Under the pieces are notes generated by a model, which had not been told where the DNA came from, did no database searches, and saw only the letters and a list, made by a program, of their open reading frames with translations. From contig CAJGDX010000063.1 of the NCBI GenBank assembly GCA_904502185.1, forward strand, positions 1 through 13,039: a stretch of DNA of 13,039 nt. The letters are read 5' to 3'. Source of the DNA: an uncultured Bacteroidaceae bacterium (GTDB lineage Bacteria; Bacteroidota; Bacteroidia; Bacteroidales; Bacteroidaceae). Positions 6,994 to 12,997 of the stretch are shown piece after piece (position 1 is the stretch's first letter; each line of letters starts with the position of its first letter). The translations under genes and the position numbers were made by a program.

Positions 6994-7001
6994 CAAAAAT
7001 A
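6994..7001 (-). promoter_or_regulatory. -7 box of the ferredoxin promoter
   Basis: On the minus strand TATTTTTG matches TAnnTTTG perfectly, about 34 bases before the ATG. No good TTG is seen at the -33 distance. Confidence 0.5.
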
Positions 7002-7036
7002 GTGTATTTATTATATTGAATCGCCTAAATAAGGTT

Positions 7037-7054
7037 TTTTAACATCTGTTAAAA
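7037..7054 (-). terminator. Small AT-rich hairpin after porT
   Basis: TTTTAACA (7037-7044) and TGTTAAAA (7047-7054) are complementary with only two bases between them; on the minus strand the second arm runs into TTAAAAAACC. It stands 13 bases past the porT stop. Weak for a terminator because it is AT-rich and has no U-tract on that strand; could instead be a binding site upstream of the ferredoxin promoter. Confidence 0.3.
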
Positions 7055-7066
7055 GCAAAGTGCTTC

Positions 7067-7768
7067 TTATTCAAAGTATAGTGAGAGGACAATCATTTTT
7101 GTGGTAGCCTTGTCGATGGATTCTGTAAACTTTTTATAGTTCTCGTCGAGCAGATCCTTGCGGTTCTTGTCTAGCACATCGAGCATGCTGAAGCAGAATT
7201 TCAGTTCAGGGTTCAGTTTGAAGAACGGCATGTAGAAGTCGCATCCCATTCCCACTTCAACCATGAAATCAAATTTTTTCATCAGCAGCTGCCGTTGCTT
7301 CTTTACGGTCATGTCCAGCATTGGGCTTACGCCGGCTATCACATAGGGGCGGTAGTTGTTGAAGCGCTGCGCCGATATTTTTACGTCCAGCGGCAGCGAG
7401 AAGTATGTCGATTTTATCTGTTGCCTTTCTCTGTTGCCACTGTTGTATTCGCGGAACACCACCTGCTTTTCGCCGAAGTGCAGTGTAGGCAGTAGTCTCA
7501 GGGCTACGTATGTGTTTATTCTGAGGTCGGCCAGCACACCTACGCTGAATCCGGGGTTGTAGGCCGATACGTCAGCGTACCACTGTTCGCCGTTCTCTGT
7601 GACAAAACCGTTGTTTGCAAGTTCCATGTCCTGTGCGTGCAGTCCAAAAAAGAATCCATAGTGCAGACGGCGAAAATCAATGTAAGGCCTGTTCTGCACT
7701 TTGCGTTCCTGTGCTATCGCCAGCAGCGGTAACATAAGAAGCACTAATATGGCAATTCTCTTTTTCAT
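7067..7768 (-). CDS. porT: PorT-family outer-membrane beta-barrel protein (type IX secretion)
   Basis: 233 residues with a signal peptide (MKKR, hydrophobic 5-18, cleavage after AIA at 19, mature N-terminal Gln). The rest is a small eight-stranded type barrel with the conserved PorT text: FRRLHYGFFFGLHAQDM (32-48), FSVGVLADLRIN (74-85), LRLLPTLHFGEKQVVFRE (90-107), STYFSLPLDVK (120-130), RFNNYRPYVIAGVSPM (135-150), FDFMVEVGMGCDFYMPFFKL (166-185) and PELKFCFSM. It ends in YFE, a Bacteroidetes-style terminal strand. In Porphyromonas gingivalis PorT is needed for secretion of gingipains by the type IX system, acting in the outer membrane. No other type IX gene is in this window, so it is an orphan here, as is common. 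Promoter box at 7802-7809, about 33 bases upstream. Confidence 0.8.
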   Translation of the reverse strand: MKKRIAILVLLMLPLLAIAQERKVQNRPYIDFRRLHYGFFFGLHAQDMELANNGFVTENGEQWYADVSAYNPGFSVGVLADLRINTYVALRLLPTLHFGEKQVVFREYNSGNRERQQIKSTYFSLPLDVKISAQRFNNYRPYVIAGVSPMLDMTVKKQRQLLMKKFDFMVEVGMGCDFYMPFFKLNPELKFCFSMLDVLDKNRKDLLDENYKKFTESIDKATTKMIVLSLYFE

Positions 7769-7801
7769 CCCTTATATAACGGCATTTCCTTATTATTATT
7801 G

Positions 7802-7809
7802 CAAAGATA
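7802..7809 (-). promoter_or_regulatory. -7 box of the porT promoter
   Basis: On the minus strand TATCTTTG matches TAnnTTTG, about 33 bases before the porT ATG. It is the first of three copies of the same box (7802, 7886, 7970) spaced exactly 84 bases apart by the tandem duplication. No -33 TTG is evident. Confidence 0.55.
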
Positions 7810-7969
7810 CACTGAAACGAGCGAGAAATATGAAACTTGTTTCAATATTTTTCACAGCGAGTGTACCTTATCTTCGATTTTATATCAAAGATACACTGAA
7901 ACGAGCGAGAAATATGAAACTTGTTTCAATATTTTTCACAGCGAGTGTACCCTATCTTCGATTTTATAT
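7802..7969. repeat. 84-base unit duplicated in tandem between porT and the hydrolase gene
   Basis: Unit 1 is 7802-7885 and unit 2 is 7886-7969. They differ at one base (T at 7868, C at 7952). The first 8 bases of the unit recur once more at 7970-7977. Each unit holds an imperfect palindrome about 65 bases long: outer TACACT/AGTGTA, inner AAATAT-GAAAC / GTTTCAATATTT around a TT centre. Each also begins with CAAAGATA (a minus-strand -7 box) and carries TATCTTCG (a plus-strand -7-like box, 7869-7876 and 7953-7960). The near identity implies a recent duplication. Confidence 0.9.
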
Positions 7970-8021
7970 CAAAGATATGCTTTTTGTGGTTGCAAAGTAT
8001 CAAAAATATCTCTTCTTTTTG

Positions 8022-8029
8022 TATCTTCG
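8022..8029 (+). promoter_or_regulatory. -7-like box for the hydrolase/GH16 operon
   Basis: TATCTTCG is a one-base variant of TAnnTTTG, ending 30 bases before the ATG at 8060. It is the third plus-strand copy of this octamer in the region, after those inside the two 84-base units. No TTG lies at the -33 spacing. Confidence 0.45.
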
Positions 8030-8059
8030 TGCAGGAAATAACCCCCAAACCATGGTAAT

Positions 8060-8659
8060 ATGAGTGGCGAAAAAAAGATGATGTATGTGCATGGCTTTGC
8101 CTCTTCAGGCTCATCGGGTACTGTGATGAACCTGCGCAAGAATTTTCTCGACTGGCGTGTGATAGCTCCCGACCTTCCTGTCGACCCTTTCGAGGCTCTG
8201 GAACTGTTGCACGAAACAATACGCAGCGAACAGCCTAAAATCATAATCGGAACATCGATGGGTGGAATGTACACGCAGCAGCTTTGGGGTATTCCGCGCA
8301 TTGTCGTGAATCCTTCGTTCGAAATGTCGCGTACACTGCTTTTTAACCATATTGGCAAGCATAAATATACTGCCAAGCGCAAGGATGGCGTAATGGAATT
8401 CCGCATCGACAAAAAGGTTGTCGAACGCTTCAAACTGATGGAACAGACACAGTTCGATGGCATTAACGAGCAGGAGAAGTCCCTTGTCTACGGACTTTTT
8501 GGCGACAAAGACCCCGTGGTGCATTTCCATCCGCTGATGTCGCGCCTTTATGGTGAGGAGCGCTGCTTATGGTTCGACGGCGAACATCGTTTGAACGATA
8601 AAGTTGTGAAGAAAGACCTGATACCGCTTATTAATAAATTACTTGACGAACAGATATGA
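8060..8659 (+). CDS. YqiA/YcfP-like alpha/beta hydrolase (putative esterase)
   Basis: 199 residues, cytoplasmic (no signal). The compact alpha/beta hydrolase fold of the YqiA/YcfP group is recognisable: MYVHGFASSGSSGT (8-21) holds the oxyanion HGF, GTSMGGMY (64-71) is the nucleophile elbow with Ser66, LFGDKDPVVH (146-155) carries the acid (Asp149 or Asp151) and FDGEHRLND (172-180) the catalytic His176. WGIPRIVVNPSFEMSR (76-91) matches the family's 'lvNPa' segment. A complete Ser-Asp-His triad means it is likely active on small esters or thioesters; the natural substrate is unknown. The stop overlaps the start of the GH16 gene (ATGA), so the two are translationally coupled. The ATG at 8052 is out of frame and ignored. 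Confidence 0.85.
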   Translation: MSGEKKMMYVHGFASSGSSGTVMNLRKNFLDWRVIAPDLPVDPFEALELLHETIRSEQPKIIIGTSMGGMYTQQLWGIPRIVVNPSFEMSRTLLFNHIGKHKYTAKRKDGVMEFRIDKKVVERFKLMEQTQFDGINEQEKSLVYGLFGDKDPVVHFHPLMSRLYGEERCLWFDGEHRLNDKVVKKDLIPLINKLLDEQI

Positions 8660-9426
8660 GAATAGTTTATACAATCGTGCTGCTGTTTTTGTTGTTGCCC
8701 TCAACTGTTACAGCTCAAAGCTACAAACTGCTGTGGAAAGAGAATTTCAAGGGTAAGCAGATAAACGAAGAGCGCTGGTCCAGGATTCCTCGCGGAACCT
8801 CCGACTGGAACAACTATATGAGCAGTTACGATGGCTGTTACGACGTGTCTAATGGCAAGCTCACCCTTTTGGGAGTGGTTAACAATGTTCTTCCAAACGA
8901 TACAGCCCCCTATCTTACAGGCGGTGTCTACACAAAAGGCAAATTCTCTATAACTTATGGCAAGGTCGAGATTAAGGCACGTTTGGTCGGTGCGCAAGGT
9001 GCATGGCCTGCCATTTGGATGCTTCCCGAAAAAGGAGGATGGCCCGATTGTGGCGAGATTGACATAATGGAACGCCTCAGCCACGAGGCGCAGGCCTACC
9101 AGACTGTTCACTCCTATTATACATATGTGCTTAAGAAGAGTACCCCTCCACAGAGCAAATGCTCTCCTATACGTCCCGACGGTTATAATGTGTACGCGGT
9201 GGAGATACTTCCCGACAGTCTGCGATTCTCAATCAATGGCGAGCATACATTTACCTATCCGCGTATAGAGACGACAGAGAAAGGACAATTTCCGTTCAAT
9301 ACGCCGTTCTATCTGTTGATAGATATGCAGATAGGTGGTAAATGGGTGGGTATCCCTTCGCCTGAAGAACTTCCCGCAAAGATGATTGTCGATTGGGTAA
9401 AGTTCTACGAATTGAAGCGTGAATGA
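8656..9426 (+). CDS. Secreted GH16 glycoside hydrolase (beta-glucanase)
   Basis: 256 residues. Signal peptide with Arg2, hydrophobic 5-15 and likely cleavage after VTA at 20, so the enzyme is exported to the periplasm or beyond; there is no lipobox. The single domain is GH16: substrate-cleft strands YLTGGVYTKGKFSITYGKVE (86-105), GAWPAIWMLP (115-124) and the catalytic motif GEIDIMER with nucleophile Glu134, Asp136 and acid/base Glu139. The extra residue in E-I-D-I-M-E (the beta-bulge form) is the laminarinase/lichenase type, not the xyloglucan type, pointing to beta-1,3- or mixed-linkage glucan. The C-terminal strand MIVDWVKFYELKRE is standard. It lacks any carbohydrate-binding module and no SusC/SusD pair is adjacent. 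Second gene of an operon, starting inside the hydrolase stop codon. Confidence 0.93.
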   Translation: MRIVYTIVLLFLLLPSTVTAQSYKLLWKENFKGKQINEERWSRIPRGTSDWNNYMSSYDGCYDVSNGKLTLLGVVNNVLPNDTAPYLTGGVYTKGKFSITYGKVEIKARLVGAQGAWPAIWMLPEKGGWPDCGEIDIMERLSHEAQAYQTVHSYYTYVLKKSTPPQSKCSPIRPDGYNVYAVEILPDSLRFSINGEHTFTYPRIETTEKGQFPFNTPFYLLIDMQIGGKWVGIPSPEELPAKMIVDWVKFYELKRE

Positions 9427-9439
9427 GCGCCTGTGAATC

Positions 9440-9478
9440 CAATTAACAAAAAATAATATATGCTCTTCTTGTTAATTG
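9440..9478. repeat. 10-bp inverted repeat overlapping a -33 promoter element
   Basis: CAATTAACAA (9440-9449) and TTGTTAATTG (9469-9478) are exact reverse complements 19 bases apart. The right arm contains the TTG used as the -33 of the downstream RNA promoter. It could be an operator for a dimeric regulator, or a terminator hairpin after the GH16 gene (no U-tract follows, which argues against). Confidence 0.6.
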
Positions 9479-9498
9479 TAAAACTCGTTATATATTTG
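9469..9498 (+). promoter_or_regulatory. Strong Bacteroidetes-type promoter for the small RNA
   Basis: TTG (9469-9471), a 19-base spacer and TATATTTG (9491-9498) fit the -33/-7 consensus with correct spacing; this is the best promoter in the window. Transcription should begin near 9504. No gene start of ordinary size follows for over 400 bases. Confidence 0.75.
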
Positions 9499-9534
9499 CA
9501 TCGTCCGTAAAGGGCAAAAATAAAATCATAGTTT

Positions 9535-9603
9535 ATGTACGACAATTCAAAGAAAAACATGCAATCAGACATCGACACCGGGCCACGGCTCGCAGTGTCA
9601 TAG
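9535..9603 (+). CDS. Possible 22-residue leader peptide within the small RNA
   Basis: ATG at 9535 to TAG at 9603, about 31 bases after the inferred transcription start. It encodes a polar peptide beginning MYDNSKKNMQ and ending GPRLAVS. The frame spans the left arm and most of the apical part of domain I, so translation would unfold that hairpin. No membrane span, no motif and no visible ribosome site; it may well be chance. Confidence 0.2.
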   Translation: MYDNSKKNMQSDIDTGPRLAVS

Positions 9604-9693
9604 TCTCTTGTATGCAGTTTCTTTGAATTGTTGGACACCCTCCGACAAGCACGGGAATCCTATGTGTTCCCTGTTCATGGGGTCGGAAAGGTG

Positions 9694-9728
9694 AAACCTC
9701 GTCATTTTTTTGATGTGGGTTTCTTTTT
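9694..9728 (+). terminator. Intrinsic terminator of the small RNA
   Basis: AAACCTCGTCA (9694-9704) pairs with TGATGTGGGTTT (9711-9722), with one bulged T and two G-U pairs, around a TTTTTT loop; CTTTTTAT follows directly. The hairpin begins at the base after domain II ends. Confidence 0.7.
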
Positions 9729-9937
9729 ATCTCTCTAATTTTTAGCTCTATGGCAGAATTCCTCGCTTTGCAGGAACCTGTCTAACCCTCTTTTCGAGCC
9801 TTTGAAACAAGGCTTTCTACTGACATTGTAGTTAATAACCAATTTATTATGCCATGCTGCCTGGGTAGTGTGGCCAAATTGTTGTCGGCTTTTGATTCAG
9901 CAAAGGCCGGATTGTTTCATCTTAAATTCTATGGACT
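9729..9937 (+). other. Gap before the AAA+ gene: small hairpins, no clear promoter
   Basis: No gene seen. It holds TTCCT(C)GC-TTT-GCAGGAA (9759-9776), AGCCTT-TGAAAC-AAGGCT (9797-9814) and CTAC/GTAG (9817-9820 with 9828-9831). No full TAnnTTTG box lies before the AAA+ start; the nearest, TAAATTCT (9923-9930), is poor. A minimal frame ATG-GAC-TAT-GAT-TAA at 9931-9945 overlaps the AAA+ start codon. The AAA+ gene may use an unseen promoter or read-through from the small-RNA unit. Confidence 0.4.
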
Positions 9938-12619
9938 ATGATTAATAAAAAAAATAACGATGATTTTTGTAACGACGACTTTGATGCACTCTTGGAACAA
10001 TTCCTGGAAGAGGAACTTGAGAAGGAACTAAAATCCAAAGAGGATGTTTTTGACGAGCTGGTGAATAGTATCCCGATTAAACGAATTAAGTTCAAGGATT
10101 ATACTTCCAGGGGAACCACGTACAGAATCCCGAAACCTCAGGGGGATCCATCGATAAGCCTCGAAGAGGATTTCAAATTGGCTGTCGAAGAGGATAAATT
10201 GCAGCTGGTTGTGCCCGAAACCTCTCGTTTCTTTATTTACGGCACCATCACCGATTACAGGATAAGATTCTCTCTCGATGTCGATGATGTCTATGCCGAT
10301 CCGGAGGATATTGTTATAGCTCTTTACAAAGAGGGTGTTGCGAACCCCCTCTTCGTTACAACCCGTGCAGCAACTGATGCGGAATCGGTCATTTCTGTCG
10401 ATTGCGATTCTCCTGAATTCGGCATTGGAAATTATTTTATCCTTGTTTGCGGTGCCGACACCGACGCAATAGGCAAACAGCATGTGGTCATGGGGGGCAA
10501 TGTGCGCTTCGATTTTGCAATTATGCAGCATGGCGAGAATCTGGTGCATCCGAAGGTAAAGAGCGTCTCCTTTAGCAAAAAGAGGAAGCCATTTCAGTGC
10601 GACCCAAAGCTGGAACTCTTTTTCGATACTTCGCAGGGTAGTGATGATGTTTATACATTCTGTTGTATTACAGATACATACGAACCTATCGGCTACAATA
10701 GCGATTTTGTTTTCAACGGAAAGGTGAAAACAAAGGCATTCGTTGAACTCGGTTCGAGATACATGTGGGTGCCGGGCAACTATTCCGTCTATGTGCTGCA
10801 CAACAACGAACCATTCCTGCGTGTGAACTTCAAATATGACGGAACCGATTTCGAAGTTCTGACACATGAGTACCTGCAACAGGGTACATCTGATTTTCTT
10901 TTTGCAAAGTACATGCTTATAGGCTCTTTTGCCGAAAGCTGGCGCAAATTGGCCTTGATTCCCGGATACACCGATTGCAAAAGGATAGTAGCCTCCATGG
11001 TTAAAAACCTTGTGATGAACAGCTTGCGCAACAGGTCGTTTGGCTCCATTACTTCTTCCGGGGGCTATTGCCTGGATACCGACGACGAAAAGTTTCTCTC
11101 GGCATTTCTCCCTCTTGTTGTTGGCAGCAATAATTATAAGGTGGGCGATTGTGCAAAATTTCTTGAGCAGAAAATGTCGTTGGATACAAATGAAGCGGTA
11201 AATGACTTTTTCGACAATTGTTCTGTGCCGGCAGTGGTTCTGCGCAATGTGGGTGTCCTGCTCGCATCCAATGGCAAAGGTGTGCTTAGCAGAATAGAAT
11301 CCTTTGTAAAGGAGAAATCGTCCACCCAATTCTTTCTTTGCGGAACGGAGTCGGAAACACGTATGTTGATAGAAACTTCGCCGGTTCTTCAGCGTATACT
11401 GCCAAAAGAGAATGTCGTCCGTCGAGAGCTCCTTACGCTGACCGAGCAGGTGCATATGATGCAGGACATTATAACTGATAAGGATTTTCTGCTCGACAAT
11501 AAGGAGGCCGAAAATGCCTTGTTGAAGCTTCTTACCCGTATGTCGGATGAGGGAGTATCTACACGATGGGGATATGACGAATTAAAACTCTTCTTCGATG
11601 AACGCATCTATCCCCGCATACGCGAACGTGTGGTTAATTCCACCCACTATTATAGCCGTCTGCTGCCGAGCAACAACTCCGTGCTGATTGCTTCCGACCT
11701 CGACATTACTTTCGACGAGAAGGAGCTGTCGCCGTTCGAAGCCTCTATGCGTGAACTTAACGAAATGGTGGGACTGGGTAACCTGAAGGAGCAGCTGAAT
11801 GTGATGTTCAACAATGTTAAGTTCGAGGAGATGCGCCGCAAGGCAGGTCTTAAGGTTCCCGAGGCAACGGCCCATCACATGATTTTTACAGGTAATCCCG
11901 GAACGGGAAAGACTACCGTTGCCAAAAAGATTGGCCGCATTTTTCATTCGTTGGGGTTGCTCTCCAAAGGAGAAGTTATTGTTACCGAACGTTCGCAGCT
12001 TGTTGGTCGTTACATCGGTGAGACAGAGCGCAATATGCAGGCTGTGCTTGAAAAGGCACGCGGAAACGTGCTTTTTATCGACGAGGCATATACCCTTTGC
12101 GATACTTTAGACGACCGCAAGGATTTTGGCTACCATGTGATTGACTCTTTGTTGACGGTGCTGTCGCAGCGCAATCCCGATATTCTGGTAATCATGGCAG
12201 GTTACAAAGGGGATATGGAGAAAATGATGAAGATGAATAGGGGGCTTGATGGACGATTCCCTTACAAGTTCAACTTCGACGACTATTCCGAGGATGAGCT
12301 TATGCAGATAGCCAAGAACCTCTTTGCCAAAAACGAGTATGAACTTGCGGCTGACGCCGAGTCGGCTCTGCGTTGCGGAGTCAGGGATGCCCTTGCCGGC
12401 AAGAGTGAACATTTCAGCAATGCCCGATGGGCCGAACAGCTGGTCGCTGATGGTATTATCCCGGCGATGAGCATGCGCGTTGTCGGCAACTGTGAAAGCG
12501 TTGACCGCGAATCGCTTACGCTTGTCAAACGTTGTGATGTGGAAACAGCACTGGCCCGTTTCGTCAGCCGTACGGCAGCTGCCGTAAGCACCACGCAGCG
12601 TGTGGGTTTTACTTATTGA
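9938..12619 (+). CDS. Large CbxX/CfqX-type AAA+ ATPase with dead AAA module and beta-rich N-terminal half
   Basis: 893 residues, cytoplasmic. Residues 8-35 are very acidic (DDFDALLEQFLEEELEKEL). About 85-200 and 205-302 look like two beta-sandwich domains of similar plan, each closing on a G-N-Y strand (GNYFILV 164-170, GNYSVYVL 280-287). About 320-570 reads like an AAA module that has lost its P-loop: PGYTDCKRIV (342-351) sits where Walker A should be, PAVVLRNVGVLL (431-442) where Walker B should be, and FFLCGT (465-470) like sensor 1. The last 290 residues are an intact CbxX/SpoVK/EccA-type module: VGLGNLKEQL (611-620), Walker A GNPGTGKTT (652-660), pore loop LVGRYIGET (688-696), Walker B VLFIDEAY (711-718), arginine finger Arg773 in LDGRFP, and sensor-2 Asn-Ala-Arg (828-830). 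Expected to form a hexamer that remodels a client protein; the client is unknown. ATG at 9938 is the first in frame. Confidence 0.85.
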   Translation: MINKKNNDDFCNDDFDALLEQFLEEELEKELKSKEDVFDELVNSIPIKRIKFKDYTSRGTTYRIPKPQGDPSISLEEDFKLAVEEDKLQLVVPETSRFFIYGTITDYRIRFSLDVDDVYADPEDIVIALYKEGVANPLFVTTRAATDAESVISVDCDSPEFGIGNYFILVCGADTDAIGKQHVVMGGNVRFDFAIMQHGENLVHPKVKSVSFSKKRKPFQCDPKLELFFDTSQGSDDVYTFCCITDTYEPIGYNSDFVFNGKVKTKAFVELGSRYMWVPGNYSVYVLHNNEPFLRVNFKYDGTDFEVLTHEYLQQGTSDFLFAKYMLIGSFAESWRKLALIPGYTDCKRIVASMVKNLVMNSLRNRSFGSITSSGGYCLDTDDEKFLSAFLPLVVGSNNYKVGDCAKFLEQKMSLDTNEAVNDFFDNCSVPAVVLRNVGVLLASNGKGVLSRIESFVKEKSSTQFFLCGTESETRMLIETSPVLQRILPKENVVRRELLTLTEQVHMMQDIITDKDFLLDNKEAENALLKLLTRMSDEGVSTRWGYDELKLFFDERIYPRIRERVVNSTHYYSRLLPSNNSVLIASDLDITFDEKELSPFEASMRELNEMVGLGNLKEQLNVMFNNVKFEEMRRKAGLKVPEATAHHMIFTGNPGTGKTTVAKKIGRIFHSLGLLSKGEVIVTERSQLVGRYIGETERNMQAVLEKARGNVLFIDEAYTLCDTLDDRKDFGYHVIDSLLTVLSQRNPDILVIMAGYKGDMEKMMKMNRGLDGRFPYKFNFDDYSEDELMQIAKNLFAKNEYELAADAESALRCGVRDALAGKSEHFSNARWAEQLVADGIIPAMSMRVVGNCESVDRESLTLVKRCDVETALARFVSRTAAAVSTTQRVGFTY

Positions 12620-12723
12620 ACATCATGTTGCTGAATGTGTATATGTGGTGTGGGTTGCATCTATTTAACGTGAGTTGGATATAAGTTTCTTCCACTATTC
12701 TGTTGCTTTAGGAATCCATTGCC

Positions 12724-12743
12724 GTAAGATGATGCTTACTTTT
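12724..12743 (+). terminator. Weak hairpin with T-run after the AAA+ gene
   Basis: GTAAG (12724-12728) and CTTAC (12735-12739) pair around ATGATG and are followed by TTTT. Only five pairs and 105 bases past the stop, so it is a poor terminator, but the only one of that form near the gene end. Confidence 0.3.
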
Positions 12744-12760
12744 GCGTTCTCCGGTAGTTC

Positions 12761-12797
12761 TTACCCTTAAATAATTGCAATCAAAGACTAAGGGTAA
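12761..12797. repeat. 9-bp inverted repeat downstream of the AAA+ gene
   Basis: TTACCCTTA (12761-12769) and TAAGGGTAA (12789-12797) are exact complements around 19 bases that themselves contain the palindrome ATTGCAAT (12774-12781). No T-tract follows, so an operator or protein site is as likely as a terminator. Confidence 0.55.
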
Positions 12798-12936
12798 AAT
12801 ATACTGAATACTTAAAATAAATCACGTTATCTATGTTACTATTAAGCAGTATTGATGTAAGGTTGATTCCGGTATATACAGGCAGTTCTTATTATCAGTA
12901 TTTATGCAAACATTACGTTCTTTCTGTGCCGACAGA

Positions 12937-12997
12937 AAAGCACGACTAAGCGAGTGCAATGTAAGCTTGCTTGGAAATTGCCGAGCGTGAGTGCTTT
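12937..12997. repeat. Nested palindromic element near the right edge
   Basis: Three concentric complementary pairs: AAAGCAC (12937-12943) with GTGCTTT (12991-12997), GCAAT (12956-12960 area) with ATTGC (12977-12981), and AAGC-TT-GCTT at the centre (12963-12972). The 61-base element looks like a dispersed intergenic palindrome (REP-like), but other copies cannot be checked here. Confidence 0.45.

Larger units (their letters stand above)
9504..9728 (+). ncRNA. Unidentified structured small RNA, about 225 bases
   Basis: A promoter upstream and a terminator at the end define a free-standing transcript. Three helices follow one another almost without gaps. Domain I (9542-9631): 14-bp perfect outer stem (ACAATTCAAAGAAA with TTTCTTTGAATTGT), an interior loop, TGCA/TGCA, a large internal bubble, AGAC and GACAC pairing, then CGGGC/GCTCG closed by CACG. 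Domain II (9636-9693): CACC/GGTG, TCCGAC/GTCGGA and GGGAA/TTCCC (9653-9657 with 9667-9671) with a nine-base loop. Domain III is the terminator. The rod with an internal bubble resembles 6S-type RNA in outline, and Rfam lists a Bacteroidales-specific ncRNA ('Bacteroidales-1'), but I cannot match this sequence to either. It is not tmRNA, RNase P, SRP or tRNA by their core motifs. The exact 5' end is inferred. Confidence 0.65.

Noticed and set aside
6961..6996. N-terminal extension of the ferredoxin from a TTG at 6996
   Set aside because: It would start on the -7 box and adds 12 residues absent from this well-known family.
7802..7977. CRISPR-like array
   Set aside because: The copies are directly adjacent, 84 bases long and only two; there are no spacers and no cas genes.
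7701..8063. Plus-strand open frame encoding two copies of a 28-residue repeat
   Set aside because: The repeat is just the 84-base duplicated promoter/palindrome unit read as codons; it overlaps the porT start and has no domain.
9504..9728. tmRNA, RNase P RNA, SRP RNA or tRNA
   Set aside because: No CCA end, no T-loop TTCRA, no RNase P core (GAGGAAAGTCC), and no SRP helix 8 GGAAG motif in its context.
10028..11455. 475-codon open frame on the minus strand inside the AAA+ gene
   Set aside because: It is antisense to a gene with clear AAA motifs, has no recognisable domain, and its composition (many His, Cys, Arg) is typical of a mirror frame.
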